Assembly (NCBI GenBank): GCA_964645625.1
Contig: CAZYAI010000004.1
Coordinates: 1 to 64,000 of the forward strand
Length of the DNA: 64,000 nucleotides
Direction of reading: 5' to 3'
DNA from: AB-137-C09 sp964645625
GTDB taxonomy: Bacteria > Pseudomonadota > Zetaproteobacteria > Mariprofundales > Mariprofundaceae
Shown here: positions 43,777-52,946 of the stretch, one piece after another
Numbering within the stretch: the first letter of the stretch is position 1
Layout of the letters: every line of letters begins with the position of its first letter
Notes under the pieces: generated by a model
The model's database searches: none
What the model saw: only the letters and a program-made list of their open reading frames with translations
Told to the model about the DNA's origin: nothing
Translations under genes and position numbers: made by a program

Positions 43777-44340
43777 ATGCGGGTATCGATTACCGGTCAT
43801 CATGTTGAGCTGACTGAAGCATTAAAACAGTATGTAGAAGACAAGCTGCAACACCTGAAACATTCATTTGACCATGTTGTGGATGTTCATGTGGTTATGT
43901 CGGTTGAAAAATACCGCCAACGCTGCGAAATCAGCATGCAGGTAAGCGGAACAAACATCCATGCCAGCAAAGAAACTGAAGACATGTATGCTTCAATTGA
44001 CGGTGTAGTAGGCAAACTGAACCGTCAGTTGAAACGCTACCGTTCAAAAATTCGCACTCGTGCTGAAAAGAACCACAGAGCGGGGCGTCAAATTGAAGTA
44101 GCGCACCGTATTCTTGGTCAATCTGATGCAGATGATGAATTATCCGAAGACTTCCAGCCATCGTTTGATGACCATCGCATGATTCAGGCATTGCCTATGT
44201 CGGTAACAGATGCCGTCATGCACATGGATTTAGAAGAGAATCGCGACATCATCTTTTTCACCAATATTGAAACAGATACCCTCAACGTTCTTTATCGTCG
44301 TCCTGATGGTGGCGTAAGTTGGATTGAACCTAAGGCATAA
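43777..44340 (+). CDS. hpf: Ribosome hibernation promoting factor, long form (HPF/YfiA)
   Basis: A 187-residue protein. The N-terminal ~100 residues are the HPF/pY domain (ITGHHVELTEALKQYVEDKL, followed by the basic LNRQLKRYRSKIRTR helix). The C-terminal ~55 residues (MIQALPMSVTDAVMHMDLEENRDIIFFTN) are the dimerisation domain of long HPF, which makes 100S ribosome dimers. TGGAGGT at 43761-43767 fixes the start at ATG 43777. First gene of the PTS-related cluster. Confidence 0.93.
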   Translation: MRVSITGHHVELTEALKQYVEDKLQHLKHSFDHVVDVHVVMSVEKYRQRCEISMQVSGTNIHASKETEDMYASIDGVVGKLNRQLKRYRSKIRTRAEKNHRAGRQIEVAHRILGQSDADDELSEDFQPSFDDHRMIQALPMSVTDAVMHMDLEENRDIIFFTNIETDTLNVLYRRPDGGVSWIEPKA

Positions 44341-44349
44341 GGTCTAAAA

Positions 44350-44796
44350 GTGAGCTCATCGTTAATTCCGCCTGAGCGCATTATTGTTTGCTCTACTGCG
44401 GGCAGTAAACGAGGCATAATTACTGAGCTCGCAGGGCTGCTTTACGCACTTGATCCCGATCAGGTGTTGGAGTCAATCATGGCAAGAGAGCAGCTTGGTA
44501 CGACAGGTATTGGCTATGGGGTCGCTATTCCCCATAGCCGTTTACCAGACCTTGCCGCTCCCATCGTTGCTTTAGCGCGACACCCTCAAGGGGTCGACTT
44601 TGATGCAATCGATGGTGAGCCTGTTCATTTGGTGGTAATGCTTTTGGTACCAGATGATGCAGAAAACAAACATTTGGCATTACTTGCTACACTGGCACGT
44701 TTATTACAGCAAGCATCTTTTCGCAGTTTTTTAATGACTTGTGAAGACCCGCAGGAACTATCCGATGCTTTTGCTGCCGAAGCCATCATGAGCTAA
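44350..44796 (+). CDS. ptsN: Nitrogen-regulatory PTS protein EIIA-Ntr (PtsN)
   Basis: A 148-residue EIIA domain of the nitrogen PTS. The phosphorylated histidine is His62 in GVAIPHSRL. It takes phosphate from the HPr of this cluster and regulates rather than transports. Starts with GTG at 44350; the stop overlaps the hprK start by one base. Confidence 0.93.
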   Translation: MSSSLIPPERIIVCSTAGSKRGIITELAGLLYALDPDQVLESIMAREQLGTTGIGYGVAIPHSRLPDLAAPIVALARHPQGVDFDAIDGEPVHLVVMLLVPDDAENKHLALLATLARLLQQASFRSFLMTCEDPQELSDAFAAEAIMS

Positions 44797-45734
44797 TGGC
44801 TATCACCAGTATTAGCTTGTCTGAGATCCTCAAAGATCAGAGCAAGCAGCTAAAAATGCGACTTATTGCTGGTGAACGTGGCATCACACGGGTTATCGAC
44901 CACCCACGCATTCAAAAGCCCTCCCTAGCATTTACTGGCTTTATTGACCACCTCAGCGATTTCCGTTTGCAGGTTATTGGCGAAACGGAACTTAACTTTC
45001 TATCCTCGCGCACTGAGCAAGAGCAATACGATGCCATCAATCAATTTTTTGATTTACGCGTAGCAGCAGCCATCATCACACGTGACATTACCCCACCAGC
45101 AGTCATTTTAGCAGCAGCCGAACGCACCGACACACCCTTGATTGTATCTGAGCTGACCTCTTCTGAGTTTATGCTCAGCATGACCCTATACCTTTCCAAA
45201 AAATTAGCCCCAAAAGTCACCTTGCACGCCGTCTTTATGGATATATTTGGTCAAGGCGTATTATTAATGGGTAACAGCGGCTCAGGGAAAAGTGAAATTG
45301 CACTGGAACTTATCACACGAGGGCATCGCTTGGTTGCCGATGACTGTGTTGAGTTGTTTCGCGAAGCACCTGACACCTTGGTCGGACGCTGCCCTGAACC
45401 GATCAAAGATTTCTTAGAGGTTCGCGGTCTCGGCTTCATCAACGTACGTAACGTCTTTGGCTCTGCTGCAATCACCCAATCCAAACGCGCAACACTGGTC
45501 GTCCATTGCGTCGCTTGGCATGAATTCAAACAAGAAAATCGCGGTGAACGCGAACAAGAAATGACCGAAGTTAATGGTGTCGCACTGCCTGTAGTTTACC
45601 TACCCGTAAGCCCAGGACGCTCGATGGCTGTATTAGTTGAAGTTGCCACACGCAGTCAATCCATGCGCAACTTGGGCATGGATGATAATCAGCTATTTAT
45701 TGATCGAATGAATAAACGTATTTTAGAGGGGTAA
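44796..45734 (+). CDS. hprK: HPr kinase/phosphorylase
   Basis: Bifunctional enzyme that phosphorylates or dephosphorylates the regulatory serine of HPr. The 312-residue protein has the Walker A loop GNSGSGKSEIALEL near residues 157-165, RLVADDCVEL and the HprK signature LEVRGLGFINVRNVFG. The substrate HPr at 47075 keeps the target serine (Ser46). Confidence 0.96.
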   Translation: MAITSISLSEILKDQSKQLKMRLIAGERGITRVIDHPRIQKPSLAFTGFIDHLSDFRLQVIGETELNFLSSRTEQEQYDAINQFFDLRVAAAIITRDITPPAVILAAAERTDTPLIVSELTSSEFMLSMTLYLSKKLAPKVTLHAVFMDIFGQGVLLMGNSGSGKSEIALELITRGHRLVADDCVELFREAPDTLVGRCPEPIKDFLEVRGLGFINVRNVFGSAAITQSKRATLVVHCVAWHEFKQENRGEREQEMTEVNGVALPVVYLPVSPGRSMAVLVEVATRSQSMRNLGMDDNQLFIDRMNKRILEG

Positions 45735-45736
45735 TC

Positions 45737-46597
45737 ATGACGAATGCTAACTATACGATGATTATTGTCAGTGGGCTTTCAGGGGCAGGTAAAAGCACGG
45801 CACTGCATGCACTGGAAGACCTTGGTTTTTTCTGCACTGATAATTTACCTGTTGAAATGCTGGAGGCTTGGTCCACATCTGTTCGCAACCATCACGAACG
45901 TGCTGCGGTTTGCTTGGATGTACGCAGCTTTCAAGGCTCGGAAACACTCGCCTTACCTGAAATTCAAGGTCAATGTTTAACGCTGTTTGTGGATGCTGAT
46001 GATGAAGTATTACAACAACGTTTTTCTACCCTGCGCCGCAAACACCCCTTCCACCATGATGGCAACACAACATTAGAAGCTTCTATTCAGTCGGAACGTC
46101 AAGCCCTGAACACCATCCGCCAACAGGCCGATATGGTGCTGGATAGTTCGATGCTAAACCCCTATGAACTAGCTGATTTGATTGAAACATTTTGGCTTGA
46201 ACAAGGTGACAACCGTGTTTACAACCGCACACCAAACTGCACCTTGTATTCATTCAGCTACCGTCGCGGCTTACCCAAGTCGGCGGATATGGTGCTGGAT
46301 GCACGCTACCTACCCAACCCCCATTACATCACCCACCTAGCACCCATGACTGGGCAAGATGCTGCTATTCATGATTTTTTTACGCAGTACCCCGAAGTTA
46401 GCGAATCGATTCAGCATATCGAACAATGGCTATCTTTTTTATGGCCACGTTTAAAACGTGAGCGCAAACAATACTTCACCCTAGCCATTGGTTGCAGTGG
46501 TGGTCGTCATCGTTCGGTGTACCTTATCGAATCTATTGCACGCTGGATGCGTGAAGAAGAATTGTGCCAGCCCTTGGTGATTCACCGCGAATTATAA
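45737..46597 (+). CDS. rapZ: RNase adapter protein RapZ (NTP-binding)
   Basis: A 286-residue protein of the RapZ/YvcJ family. It has the P-loop SGLSGAGKST, the DNLPVEML motif and the C-terminal YFTLAIGCSGGRHRSVYLIE. In E. coli RapZ controls GlcN6P synthase through small RNAs and RNase E; in other phyla the role is less clear. It starts 3 bp after hprK. Confidence 0.95.
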   Translation: MTNANYTMIIVSGLSGAGKSTALHALEDLGFFCTDNLPVEMLEAWSTSVRNHHERAAVCLDVRSFQGSETLALPEIQGQCLTLFVDADDEVLQQRFSTLRRKHPFHHDGNTTLEASIQSERQALNTIRQQADMVLDSSMLNPYELADLIETFWLEQGDNRVYNRTPNCTLYSFSYRRGLPKSADMVLDARYLPNPHYITHLAPMTGQDAAIHDFFTQYPEVSESIQHIEQWLSFLWPRLKRERKQYFTLAIGCSGGRHRSVYLIESIARWMREEELCQPLVIHREL

Positions 46598-46659
46598 TTA
46601 TTTGATATTTGGTTCATGTTCGCGCTTGCACGCGCATGACTGTCTAAGAGGTTCTTTTT

Positions 46660-47082
46660 ATGATAGGTATTGTGTTGATTGCCCATGCCAAAATTGCCAG
46701 TGAGTCCAAAAAAACGATTGAACATGTGCTAGGGGAACAACCCTTTCTTACCGCCATTGATGTGGAAGATTCCGATCACATCGACCAATCATTAGAACTG
46801 ATGAAGCTTGCCATTCAACAATGTGATGCTGGTGATGGTGTTTTAGTCTTTGCCGATATGTTTGGCGGCACACCATGCAACATCGCCCAATCTAGCGCGC
46901 TGGCTGGCTGCGAAGTTATCTCGGGTTTTAATATCCCGTCGTTAATTAAGGCTGTTTCAGAACGCGCTGCTGCCACCGACCTAAAAACCTTGGCACAAGA
47001 TACTGTAGCAGCAGGCAAACAATACATGTGCGTCACATCAGAATTCATGACCGACCATAAGGAACTCACGCAACATGGCTGA
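46660..47082 (+). CDS. PTS EIIA component, mannose-family
   Basis: A 140-residue EIIA-Man fold protein with phospho-histidine His9 in IGIVLIAHAKIA, and FADMFGGTPCNIAQ. No EIIB, EIIC or EIID is in the window, so it is probably regulatory, as in many proteobacteria with an incomplete PTS. AGAGG precedes the ATG, and its stop overlaps the HPr start by 8 bases. Confidence 0.92.
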   Translation: MIGIVLIAHAKIASESKKTIEHVLGEQPFLTAIDVEDSDHIDQSLELMKLAIQQCDAGDGVLVFADMFGGTPCNIAQSSALAGCEVISGFNIPSLIKAVSERAAATDLKTLAQDTVAAGKQYMCVTSEFMTDHKELTQHG

Positions 47083-47344
47083 AAGACTGGTTTGCATTCA
47101 AAATAAGCTTGGTCTGCACGCACGTGCTTCGGCCCTATTTGTAAAAACGGCGGCTGAATTTCAATCAGATGTATTTATTCGCCGTGATGAGATGGAAGTG
47201 AATGGCAAAAGCATTATGGGCGTACTGCTACTGGCTGCTTCGCGGGGCACAGCATTAACCCTGCGCGCAGAGGGTGAGGATGCAGCTGTCGCTCTCGACA
47301 CACTAGAACAGTTGGTAAACAACCTATTCGGCGAAGGTGAATAG
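47075..47344 (+). CDS. ptsH: Phosphocarrier protein HPr
   Basis: An 89-residue HPr with His15 in KLGLHARAS (site phosphorylated by enzyme I) and Ser46 in NGKSIMG (site of HPr kinase). It passes phosphate to both EIIA proteins of the cluster. Confidence 0.95.
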   Translation: MAERLVCIQNKLGLHARASALFVKTAAEFQSDVFIRRDEMEVNGKSIMGVLLLAASRGTALTLRAEGEDAAVALDTLEQLVNNLFGEGE

Positions 47345-47345
47345 C

Positions 47346-48998
47346 ATGTCGCGCTACCAAGGAGATGCAGCAGCTTCCAGTTCTGGCGTGGTGGTTGGCC
47401 GTGTGCAAATACTGGTCTCAGGCGAATCCCCTGTAGAAGAACGTACACTGCAAGCACATGAAGTCCTGCAAGAGCAAGCACGTTTGGATACCGCCATTAA
47501 ACGCGCTAGCGAAGAACTGCAACGCGAATCCCAACAAGTCACACAAGCGGGGCACCACGAAGTCGCTGCTATTCTAGAAGCCCATCGCCTGATGCTGGAT
47601 GACCCCGAATTTACGGGACGGGTGCGCCAACGCATCAGCGATGAACAACTCAATGCTGAATGGGCTTTGCGCAAGCATTTAAACCTATTACAACGCCTGT
47701 TTGCAACCATGGAAGACGAATACTTTCGCGAACGATTTCAAGATGTATGGCATCTTGGTCAACGACTGTTACAACACCTCAGCGCGCAGCAACCATTAAC
47801 GCCAATCGCTCAACATGAGGACTCCACCATTTTTGTCACGCTCGATATCAGCCCTTCTGATGTTATCAATTTATGGCGCATGGGAGCTGCGGGGGTGATC
47901 GCTGATCAGGGCGGTGTCAATGCGCATGCCATTATTATCGCACGAGGGATTGGTTTACCCATGCTGGTGGGAACACGCACCTTGTGTAAGCAAGTCGAAG
48001 ATGGAGACTGTATTATTTTGGATGCCGAGCGTAATTGCTATGTACTGGATCCTAACCAACAGGACCTTGAGCACTCACGAGCCTTTATGTCAGCCATGGC
48101 TGCTGTGCGTCATGACCTTCAATACTTTGCCAAACGCCCCTCATTAAGCAAAGACCATCAGCCCTTGGCATTGATGGCAAATATAGAGTTTGAAGAGGAA
48201 ATTGCCGCTGTTCGCGCTGTTGGCGCTGATGGTGTTGGTCTATTTCGCACAGAATTCATCTATTTACGTTCACCCACGATTCCCGATGAAACGAGCCAAT
48301 ACGAAGCATACCGCCGGGTAGTAGAACACATGCAAGGTAAACCTGTGGTCTTTCGTTTATTGGATATAGGCGGCGATAAACCTGCATTATTCCAACAACT
48401 CACTGGCGGCACTGCGAAACAAGAAAACCCCGCCCTAGGCTTACGCGGCATCCGTTTGCTGTTGGCCTGGCCAGAAGTACTCGAAGCACAACTACGCGCC
48501 TTATTACGCGCTTCGCTTCATGGCCCTATAAGTATCATGATTCCGATGATCAGCACCGTAGAAGAAGTACAACACGTTCGCACACTATTGCACCATTGCG
48601 CCAATGACCTGCAAATATCATCAGTTCCTTCATTAGGTAGTATGATTGAAGTGCCGGCAGCAGTGATGATTGCCGATGAACTGGCACATGCCTCTGATTT
48701 CTTTTCCATCGGCAGTAATGACCTCATTCAATACTGCATGGCAGCCGACCGAGATAGCGATGGTTGTGGCATCTATTATACCGCTGAACATCCAGCGATA
48801 AAAAAAATGATTGAATTAACGGTGCAAGCAGCGCGTAAAGCGCAAATTCCAGTATCCATATGTGGTGAGTTAGCGGGTAGTCAGGACTGGACGCAAACGT
48901 TCCTTGATTTAGGCATCGCCACCCTATCCATGACCGCCGAGCGCATACTACCTGTGCGCCGCACCTTATCCCGCCTAAACTACCAGCACTCAGGGTAA
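47346..48998 (+). CDS. ptsI: PTS enzyme I (phosphoenolpyruvate-protein phosphotransferase)
   Basis: A 550-residue enzyme I that takes phosphate from PEP. The phosphohistidine region is GGVNAHAIIIARG, and the PEP-binding barrel has GLFRTEFIYL, RLLDIGGDKP and the C-terminal FFSIGSNDLIQY. I use the ATG at 47346 (AAGGTG lies 6 bases before it) rather than the GTG at 47337 that overlaps ptsH. It completes a chain EI, HPr, EIIA without a sugar permease. Confidence 0.95.
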   Translation: MSRYQGDAAASSSGVVVGRVQILVSGESPVEERTLQAHEVLQEQARLDTAIKRASEELQRESQQVTQAGHHEVAAILEAHRLMLDDPEFTGRVRQRISDEQLNAEWALRKHLNLLQRLFATMEDEYFRERFQDVWHLGQRLLQHLSAQQPLTPIAQHEDSTIFVTLDISPSDVINLWRMGAAGVIADQGGVNAHAIIIARGIGLPMLVGTRTLCKQVEDGDCIILDAERNCYVLDPNQQDLEHSRAFMSAMAAVRHDLQYFAKRPSLSKDHQPLALMANIEFEEEIAAVRAVGADGVGLFRTEFIYLRSPTIPDETSQYEAYRRVVEHMQGKPVVFRLLDIGGDKPALFQQLTGGTAKQENPALGLRGIRLLLAWPEVLEAQLRALLRASLHGPISIMIPMISTVEEVQHVRTLLHHCANDLQISSVPSLGSMIEVPAAVMIADELAHASDFFSIGSNDLIQYCMAADRDSDGCGIYYTAEHPAIKKMIELTVQAARKAQIPVSICGELAGSQDWTQTFLDLGIATLSMTAERILPVRRTLSRLNYQHSG

Positions 48999-49017
48999 CT
49001 GTTTAAAAAGACATAGC

Positions 49018-49869
49018 TCAATTGCATTTCACTGGAATACCAAGGGCTTGCACTTGCTGAGCTAAACCTTCCATCCACACTTCATCTTGCGCGCTGATTT
49101 CCGCTGCTTCTGGCTGCATCGAAGGGCGCGCCAGACCGTACAGTAAAACACCTTGAATCGGAATTTTCTCAGCTTTGACTTGCCGCAGCCAAGCCAACCA
49201 ATCATAGCTACGGGCATTGGCATCACGCCCCTTACTATCGTGGAAGAAGCAACTCTGAATCCATGTTGGGCAACATCTTGCAGCAATGCTAAGCTGTTCC
49301 AATAATTGCTGCGGCGTCATATGCACGCCATTGATGCGCGCCACATCCGCTGGGGCAACAGCATCAACTTTAATCCAAACCTCACCCTGATGTTTCGCCA
49401 TGTTTTTTAACGCCGCCTGAACATAAGCTTTGCGCATATAAGAACCATTGGTAATCAAGCGCAGCGGTAGTTCATCCAATGCAAAATACTGTTTGACCGC
49501 AATCACCGTTTCCATGCAAGCCTCAAACTGCGGGCTACTACTTGGCTCTCCATTGCCAGAGAATGCTATATCACACAGCCTTTGTTGCCCCGCAGCAACC
49601 CGCTCCTGCATAAAGTTACCATGCAACACATCATCCAATAGCGTGTGCAACTCATCATGCAAACGAGCAAGATCAATCTGTGGCGCATGACCACGTTGAA
49701 GATTAGGCACTTGGCAATACAAACAATGCCAATTACAGCGATTATCAGGGTTTAAATTGATACCAATGGAAACGCCACCAGCCCGACGCGAAACCACGGG
49801 ATAGACATAATCCATCCCCGCACTGTCACGGTCATGGTTGCGCGTATGAAGCATCGCCTTGGGGTTCAT
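49018..49869 (-). CDS. Radical SAM protein, COG0731-like
   Basis: A 283-residue radical SAM enzyme with the canonical cluster motif CNWHCLYC (residues about 45-52) after GINLNPDNR. FSGNGEPSSSPQF is the SAM-binding GGE-like region. It is similar in layout to the COG0731 group (relatives of wyosine synthesis enzymes), whose bacterial members lack a known substrate. The start overlaps the gmhB stop (ATGA), so the two genes form one unit. Confidence 0.85.
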   Translation of the reverse strand: MNPKAMLHTRNHDRDSAGMDYVYPVVSRRAGGVSIGINLNPDNRCNWHCLYCQVPNLQRGHAPQIDLARLHDELHTLLDDVLHGNFMQERVAAGQQRLCDIAFSGNGEPSSSPQFEACMETVIAVKQYFALDELPLRLITNGSYMRKAYVQAALKNMAKHQGEVWIKVDAVAPADVARINGVHMTPQQLLEQLSIAARCCPTWIQSCFFHDSKGRDANARSYDWLAWLRQVKAEKIPIQGVLLYGLARPSMQPEAAEISAQDEVWMEGLAQQVQALGIPVKCN

Positions 49870-50435
49870 GGCTTGTTACCTAACACAGCTGTCATCGCGC
49901 TAGCTAAATCAGGGTAGGCAGCAATGTTATGATCCAGTTTTTGTGCCTTGGCGAGGATAGCTGCAGCATCACCATAACCACTTTGCACCAATATCGGGCG
50001 CACACCCGCTGCAATCGCTGCTTGCACATCACGCAAGGAATCACCAATCATGACCGCCGTATCTGACGTAGTATGTAATGCCTGCAAGGCTTGATGAATC
50101 ATCCCTGGCAACGGTTTACGGCAAAGGCACTGATCTTCTGGGGCGTGGGGGCAATACATCACCGCATCCAACGCGCCATGCTGCTGCGCAATCGCCGACA
50201 TCATCGTGGCATGAATCGCATCAAAATCGGCTTGCGGAATCATACCGCGCCCTAACGCCGATTGATTACTGATGAGTGCGGTCTGCATTCCTGCTTGTTT
50301 GGCGCGTGCAATCGCTTCAAGGCTGCCAGGAATCGCCTGCCATTGTGCCGCTGTTAAAATATAATCAGGCGAATCAAAGTTAATCACGCCATCGCGATCC
50401 AGTAAAATAGTAGTGATAGTGCTTGTCTCGTTCAT
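49866..50435 (-). CDS. gmhB: D-glycero-D-manno-heptose-1,7-bisphosphate 7-phosphatase GmhB
   Basis: HAD-family phosphatase of ADP-heptose synthesis for LPS core, 189 residues. Motif I is LLDRDGVIN, followed by LISNQSALGRG, the zinc-binding CPHAPEDQCLCRKPLPG and motif IV IGDSLRDVQAAIAAG. I set the start at ATG 50435; an upstream frame would add eight unrelated residues. Confidence 0.93.
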   Translation of the reverse strand: MNETSTITTILLDRDGVINFDSPDYILTAAQWQAIPGSLEAIARAKQAGMQTALISNQSALGRGMIPQADFDAIHATMMSAIAQQHGALDAVMYCPHAPEDQCLCRKPLPGMIHQALQALHTTSDTAVMIGDSLRDVQAAIAAGVRPILVQSGYGDAAAILAKAQKLDHNIAAYPDLASAMTAVLGNKP

Positions 50436-50497
50436 ACAAGCTACACTAGCGCGCACCAAGCTGAAATAAAGCGCGAGCCACCAAGCAAGGAGTTGTT

Positions 50498-50785
50498 ATG
50501 CCAGCAGAACAAGAAACCAATATCCCTATTCAATTACCACCTGAGGTACAGCGCGGCGTTTATGCCAATCAGCTTATTTCCTCGCATACCCAAGAAGAGT
50601 TTATGTTGGACTTTATTTTCGCCTCACAACAAGGTGGCTCGGTGAACGCACGAGTGGTAGTAACACCCAGAAATGCCAAACGTTTTATGCAAGCCTTAGC
50701 AGAAAACATCCGTAATTATGAAAACCATTTTGGCACCATCGAAGACACCGCCACCATCAACAAACCCACAGGTCCGTTGATGTAA
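50498..50785 (+). CDS. DUF3467 protein
   Basis: A 95-residue protein of unknown function with the DUF3467 pattern: EVQRGVYANQLISSHTQEEFMLDF, then ARVVVTPRNAKRFMQALAENI. Family members are common in proteobacteria and have no settled role. AAGGAG lies 6 bases before the ATG. It is divergent from gmhB. Confidence 0.85.
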   Translation: MPAEQETNIPIQLPPEVQRGVYANQLISSHTQEEFMLDFIFASQQGGSVNARVVVTPRNAKRFMQALAENIRNYENHFGTIEDTATINKPTGPLM

Positions 50786-50879
50786 CCTGACATTCATAAA
50801 TCATCGTGATGATTGCGTAGAACCCTTTTTTGCAACCGGACAAGCAAGGGCGCGATAGTATTTACGAATAATTCAGGTT
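50784..50879. repeat. Dispersed ~100-bp intergenic repeat, AACCTGA-ended (copy 2)
   Basis: Begins AACCTGACATTCATAAAT at the stop of the DUF3467 gene and ends TTCAGGTT at 50872-50879, so its ends are inverted. It shares about 40 bases with 2721-2823. Confidence 0.65.
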
Positions 50880-50897
50880 ATATAGTCTGCGCCGCCC

Positions 50898-51776
50898 ATG
50901 AATAATAAAATCATCGTAACGCACAATGGCAACTTTCATGCCGATGATGTGTTCAGCATCGCTGCTATCAAGCATTTATTTCCCGACTTCAAACTTATCC
51001 GCACCCGTGATCTAACACTGATCGCCGAAGCTGATGTGGTGATTGATGTCGGTGGCGAATATGATCCCGACAAAGACCGTTTTGACCATCATCAGCGTGG
51101 TGGTGCTGGCGCACGTGACAATGGTATCCCCTACTCCTCTTTTGGTTTAATCTGGCAAAAATATGGTGTGGCGATATGCCAAGGTAAGCAAGCGGTCGCA
51201 AAAGCGGTGGATTCAGGATTGGTATCCACGATTGATGCCATCGATTGCGGTCACGTCGAAGGGGTCATCAGTGGTATTACGTTAAGCCATACGATTGCTA
51301 TGTTTAATCCAACGTGGCAAGAAGAGACGCAAGTAGATCGCTGTTTTGACGAAGCCGTTGATTTTGCATCGCGTGTATTGGCACGCTTCATTGCTTCAGC
51401 CAGTAGTGGCATCGACGCCAAAGCCATCGTCGCCAAAGCCATTGATGAAGCAGCCGACCCAAGAGTGATTGTATTAGAACAATACACCCCATGGAAGAAA
51501 ACAGTACTCGCCCTATCTGAAGCTGCATTATATGTGGTTTACCCATCAGAAACTGGCGAGTGGAGAATTCAAACCGTACCCGTTGAACTCGGTTCGTTTG
51601 AAAATAAGAAACCACTCCCGCAGCCATGGGCAGGATTATCCGACCACGCGCTGCAAGAGGTCACAGGCATTAAGGATGCCATGTTCTGCCATAACGGACT
51701 ATTTATCGCAGGTGCACAATCATTTGAAGGCACCATGAGCATGGCAGCCTTGGCGTTGGCGTATGAAGTAGGTTAG
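50898..51776 (+). CDS. MYG1/UPF0160 family protein
   Basis: A 292-residue protein of the MYG1 family, a DHH-like metal-dependent fold. The N-terminal THNGNFHADDVFSIAAIK and FDHHQRGG carry the metal-binding His and Asp residues, and DAIDCGHVEG the later ones. The eukaryotic member is a 3'-5' RNA exonuclease; the bacterial role is unknown. The ribosome-binding site is weak. Confidence 0.9.
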   Translation: MNNKIIVTHNGNFHADDVFSIAAIKHLFPDFKLIRTRDLTLIAEADVVIDVGGEYDPDKDRFDHHQRGGAGARDNGIPYSSFGLIWQKYGVAICQGKQAVAKAVDSGLVSTIDAIDCGHVEGVISGITLSHTIAMFNPTWQEETQVDRCFDEAVDFASRVLARFIASASSGIDAKAIVAKAIDEAADPRVIVLEQYTPWKKTVLALSEAALYVVYPSETGEWRIQTVPVELGSFENKKPLPQPWAGLSDHALQEVTGIKDAMFCHNGLFIAGAQSFEGTMSMAALALAYEVG

Positions 51777-51788
51777 CTTACCCGCAAG

Positions 51789-51810
51789 GGGCTTTCACCA
51801 CAATAAGCCC
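51789..51810. terminator. Small hairpin between convergent genes
   Basis: GGGCTT (51789-51794) pairs with AAGCCC (51805-51810) in the 36-bp gap between the MYG1-like gene and the polysaccharide operon. No T-run; it may act for both strands. Confidence 0.35.
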
Positions 51811-51812
51811 AC

Positions 51813-52946
51813 TTACGACTCGCGCCATACCGTACGACGAATATAGCTGGTGTAGCTTTGAATAATACGCACCACTTTTAACGAAACAGCACCACCATTA
51901 TAATCTGCCACTGGCTGAATCACAGGACTTGTTGCATCAAAATGCGCCAATGCCATCGCTACGGATGGCAGCACCTCTTCATGCGTAACGTCGGACATAA
52001 TCACCGTGCCTTCATCCATGCCTTCGGGACGCTCGTGCGCTTGACGCAAGGTTACCGCTGGTAAGTTTAATAACGAACCTTCCTCAGCAATCGTACCGCT
52101 ATCGGAAATCACACATAAAGCCTGTTTTTGTAACTGAATATAATCAAGAAAGCCCATCGCCTTCATCAACTGAATGCGATCATCAAGATGGTCATGTGCC
52201 AAAGCATCCAAACGTTTTTTCGTCCGTGGATGAACAGAAAAAATAATCGGCACATCGTAACAATCGGCTAACGCGTTCAAGGATCTCAACAGCGCATTAA
52301 GCCTAGCTGGCGTATCAACATTTTCCTCACGATGGGCACTGATCAGGAAGTAACCCCGAGCCTTCAAGTCTAATCGTTGTAATACGTCTGAAGAGTCAAT
52401 TTTCGGTGCATAATAGGCTAGTACCTCTTGCATACACGAGCCTGTTTTAATAATACTTTCCGCTTTTATGCCTTCAGCCAATAAATAACGGCGTGCATGC
52501 TCAGTCAATGGCATATTAATATCACTAATATGATCGACAATACGACGGTTGATCTCTTCTGGTACACGCTCATCAAAAGAGCGATTGCCAGCTTCCATAT
52601 GAAACACAGGAACGCGATGGCGTTTTGCCGCAATCGCAGCCATACAACTATTGGTATCGCCATAGATCAGCATCGCATCAGGCTTTTCATCGGCAATGAC
52701 TGGATCAATCTTCGCCAACACTTGCGCTATCGTATCAACAGGCGTGCTCCCTGCTGCATTCAAATAGTGATTCGGGGGGCGAATGGCTAAATCGGTGAAA
52801 AACACACGATTCAATTCATCATCGTAGTTTTGCCCTGTATGCACCAACACATGCTCAAAATGGCGATCCATTTCCGCAATCACCCGAGAGAGTTTAATGA
52901 GTTCAGGGCGCGTGCCCACCACGGTCATGACTTTTAATGGTTTCAT
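51813..52946 (-). CDS. UDP-GlcNAc 2-epimerase-like enzyme (FnlC/QnlB/WecB family)
   Basis: A 377-residue non-hydrolysing UDP-sugar 2-epimerase: VVGTRPELIKL, HTGQNYDDELNRVFF, GDTNSCMAA, HMEAGNRSFDERVPEE, SDSGTIAEEGSLL and RPEGMDEGT. In L-FucNAc and L-QuiNAc pathways the last step is a C2 epimerisation by this kind of protein. It overlaps the fnlA-like gene by four bases, so this is its likely role rather than ManNAc synthesis. Last gene of the operon. Confidence 0.88.
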   Translation of the reverse strand: MKPLKVMTVVGTRPELIKLSRVIAEMDRHFEHVLVHTGQNYDDELNRVFFTDLAIRPPNHYLNAAGSTPVDTIAQVLAKIDPVIADEKPDAMLIYGDTNSCMAAIAAKRHRVPVFHMEAGNRSFDERVPEEINRRIVDHISDINMPLTEHARRYLLAEGIKAESIIKTGSCMQEVLAYYAPKIDSSDVLQRLDLKARGYFLISAHREENVDTPARLNALLRSLNALADCYDVPIIFSVHPRTKKRLDALAHDHLDDRIQLMKAMGFLDYIQLQKQALCVISDSGTIAEEGSLLNLPAVTLRQAHERPEGMDEGTVIMSDVTHEEVLPSVAMALAHFDATSPVIQPVADYNGGAVSLKVVRIIQSYTSYIRRTVWRES

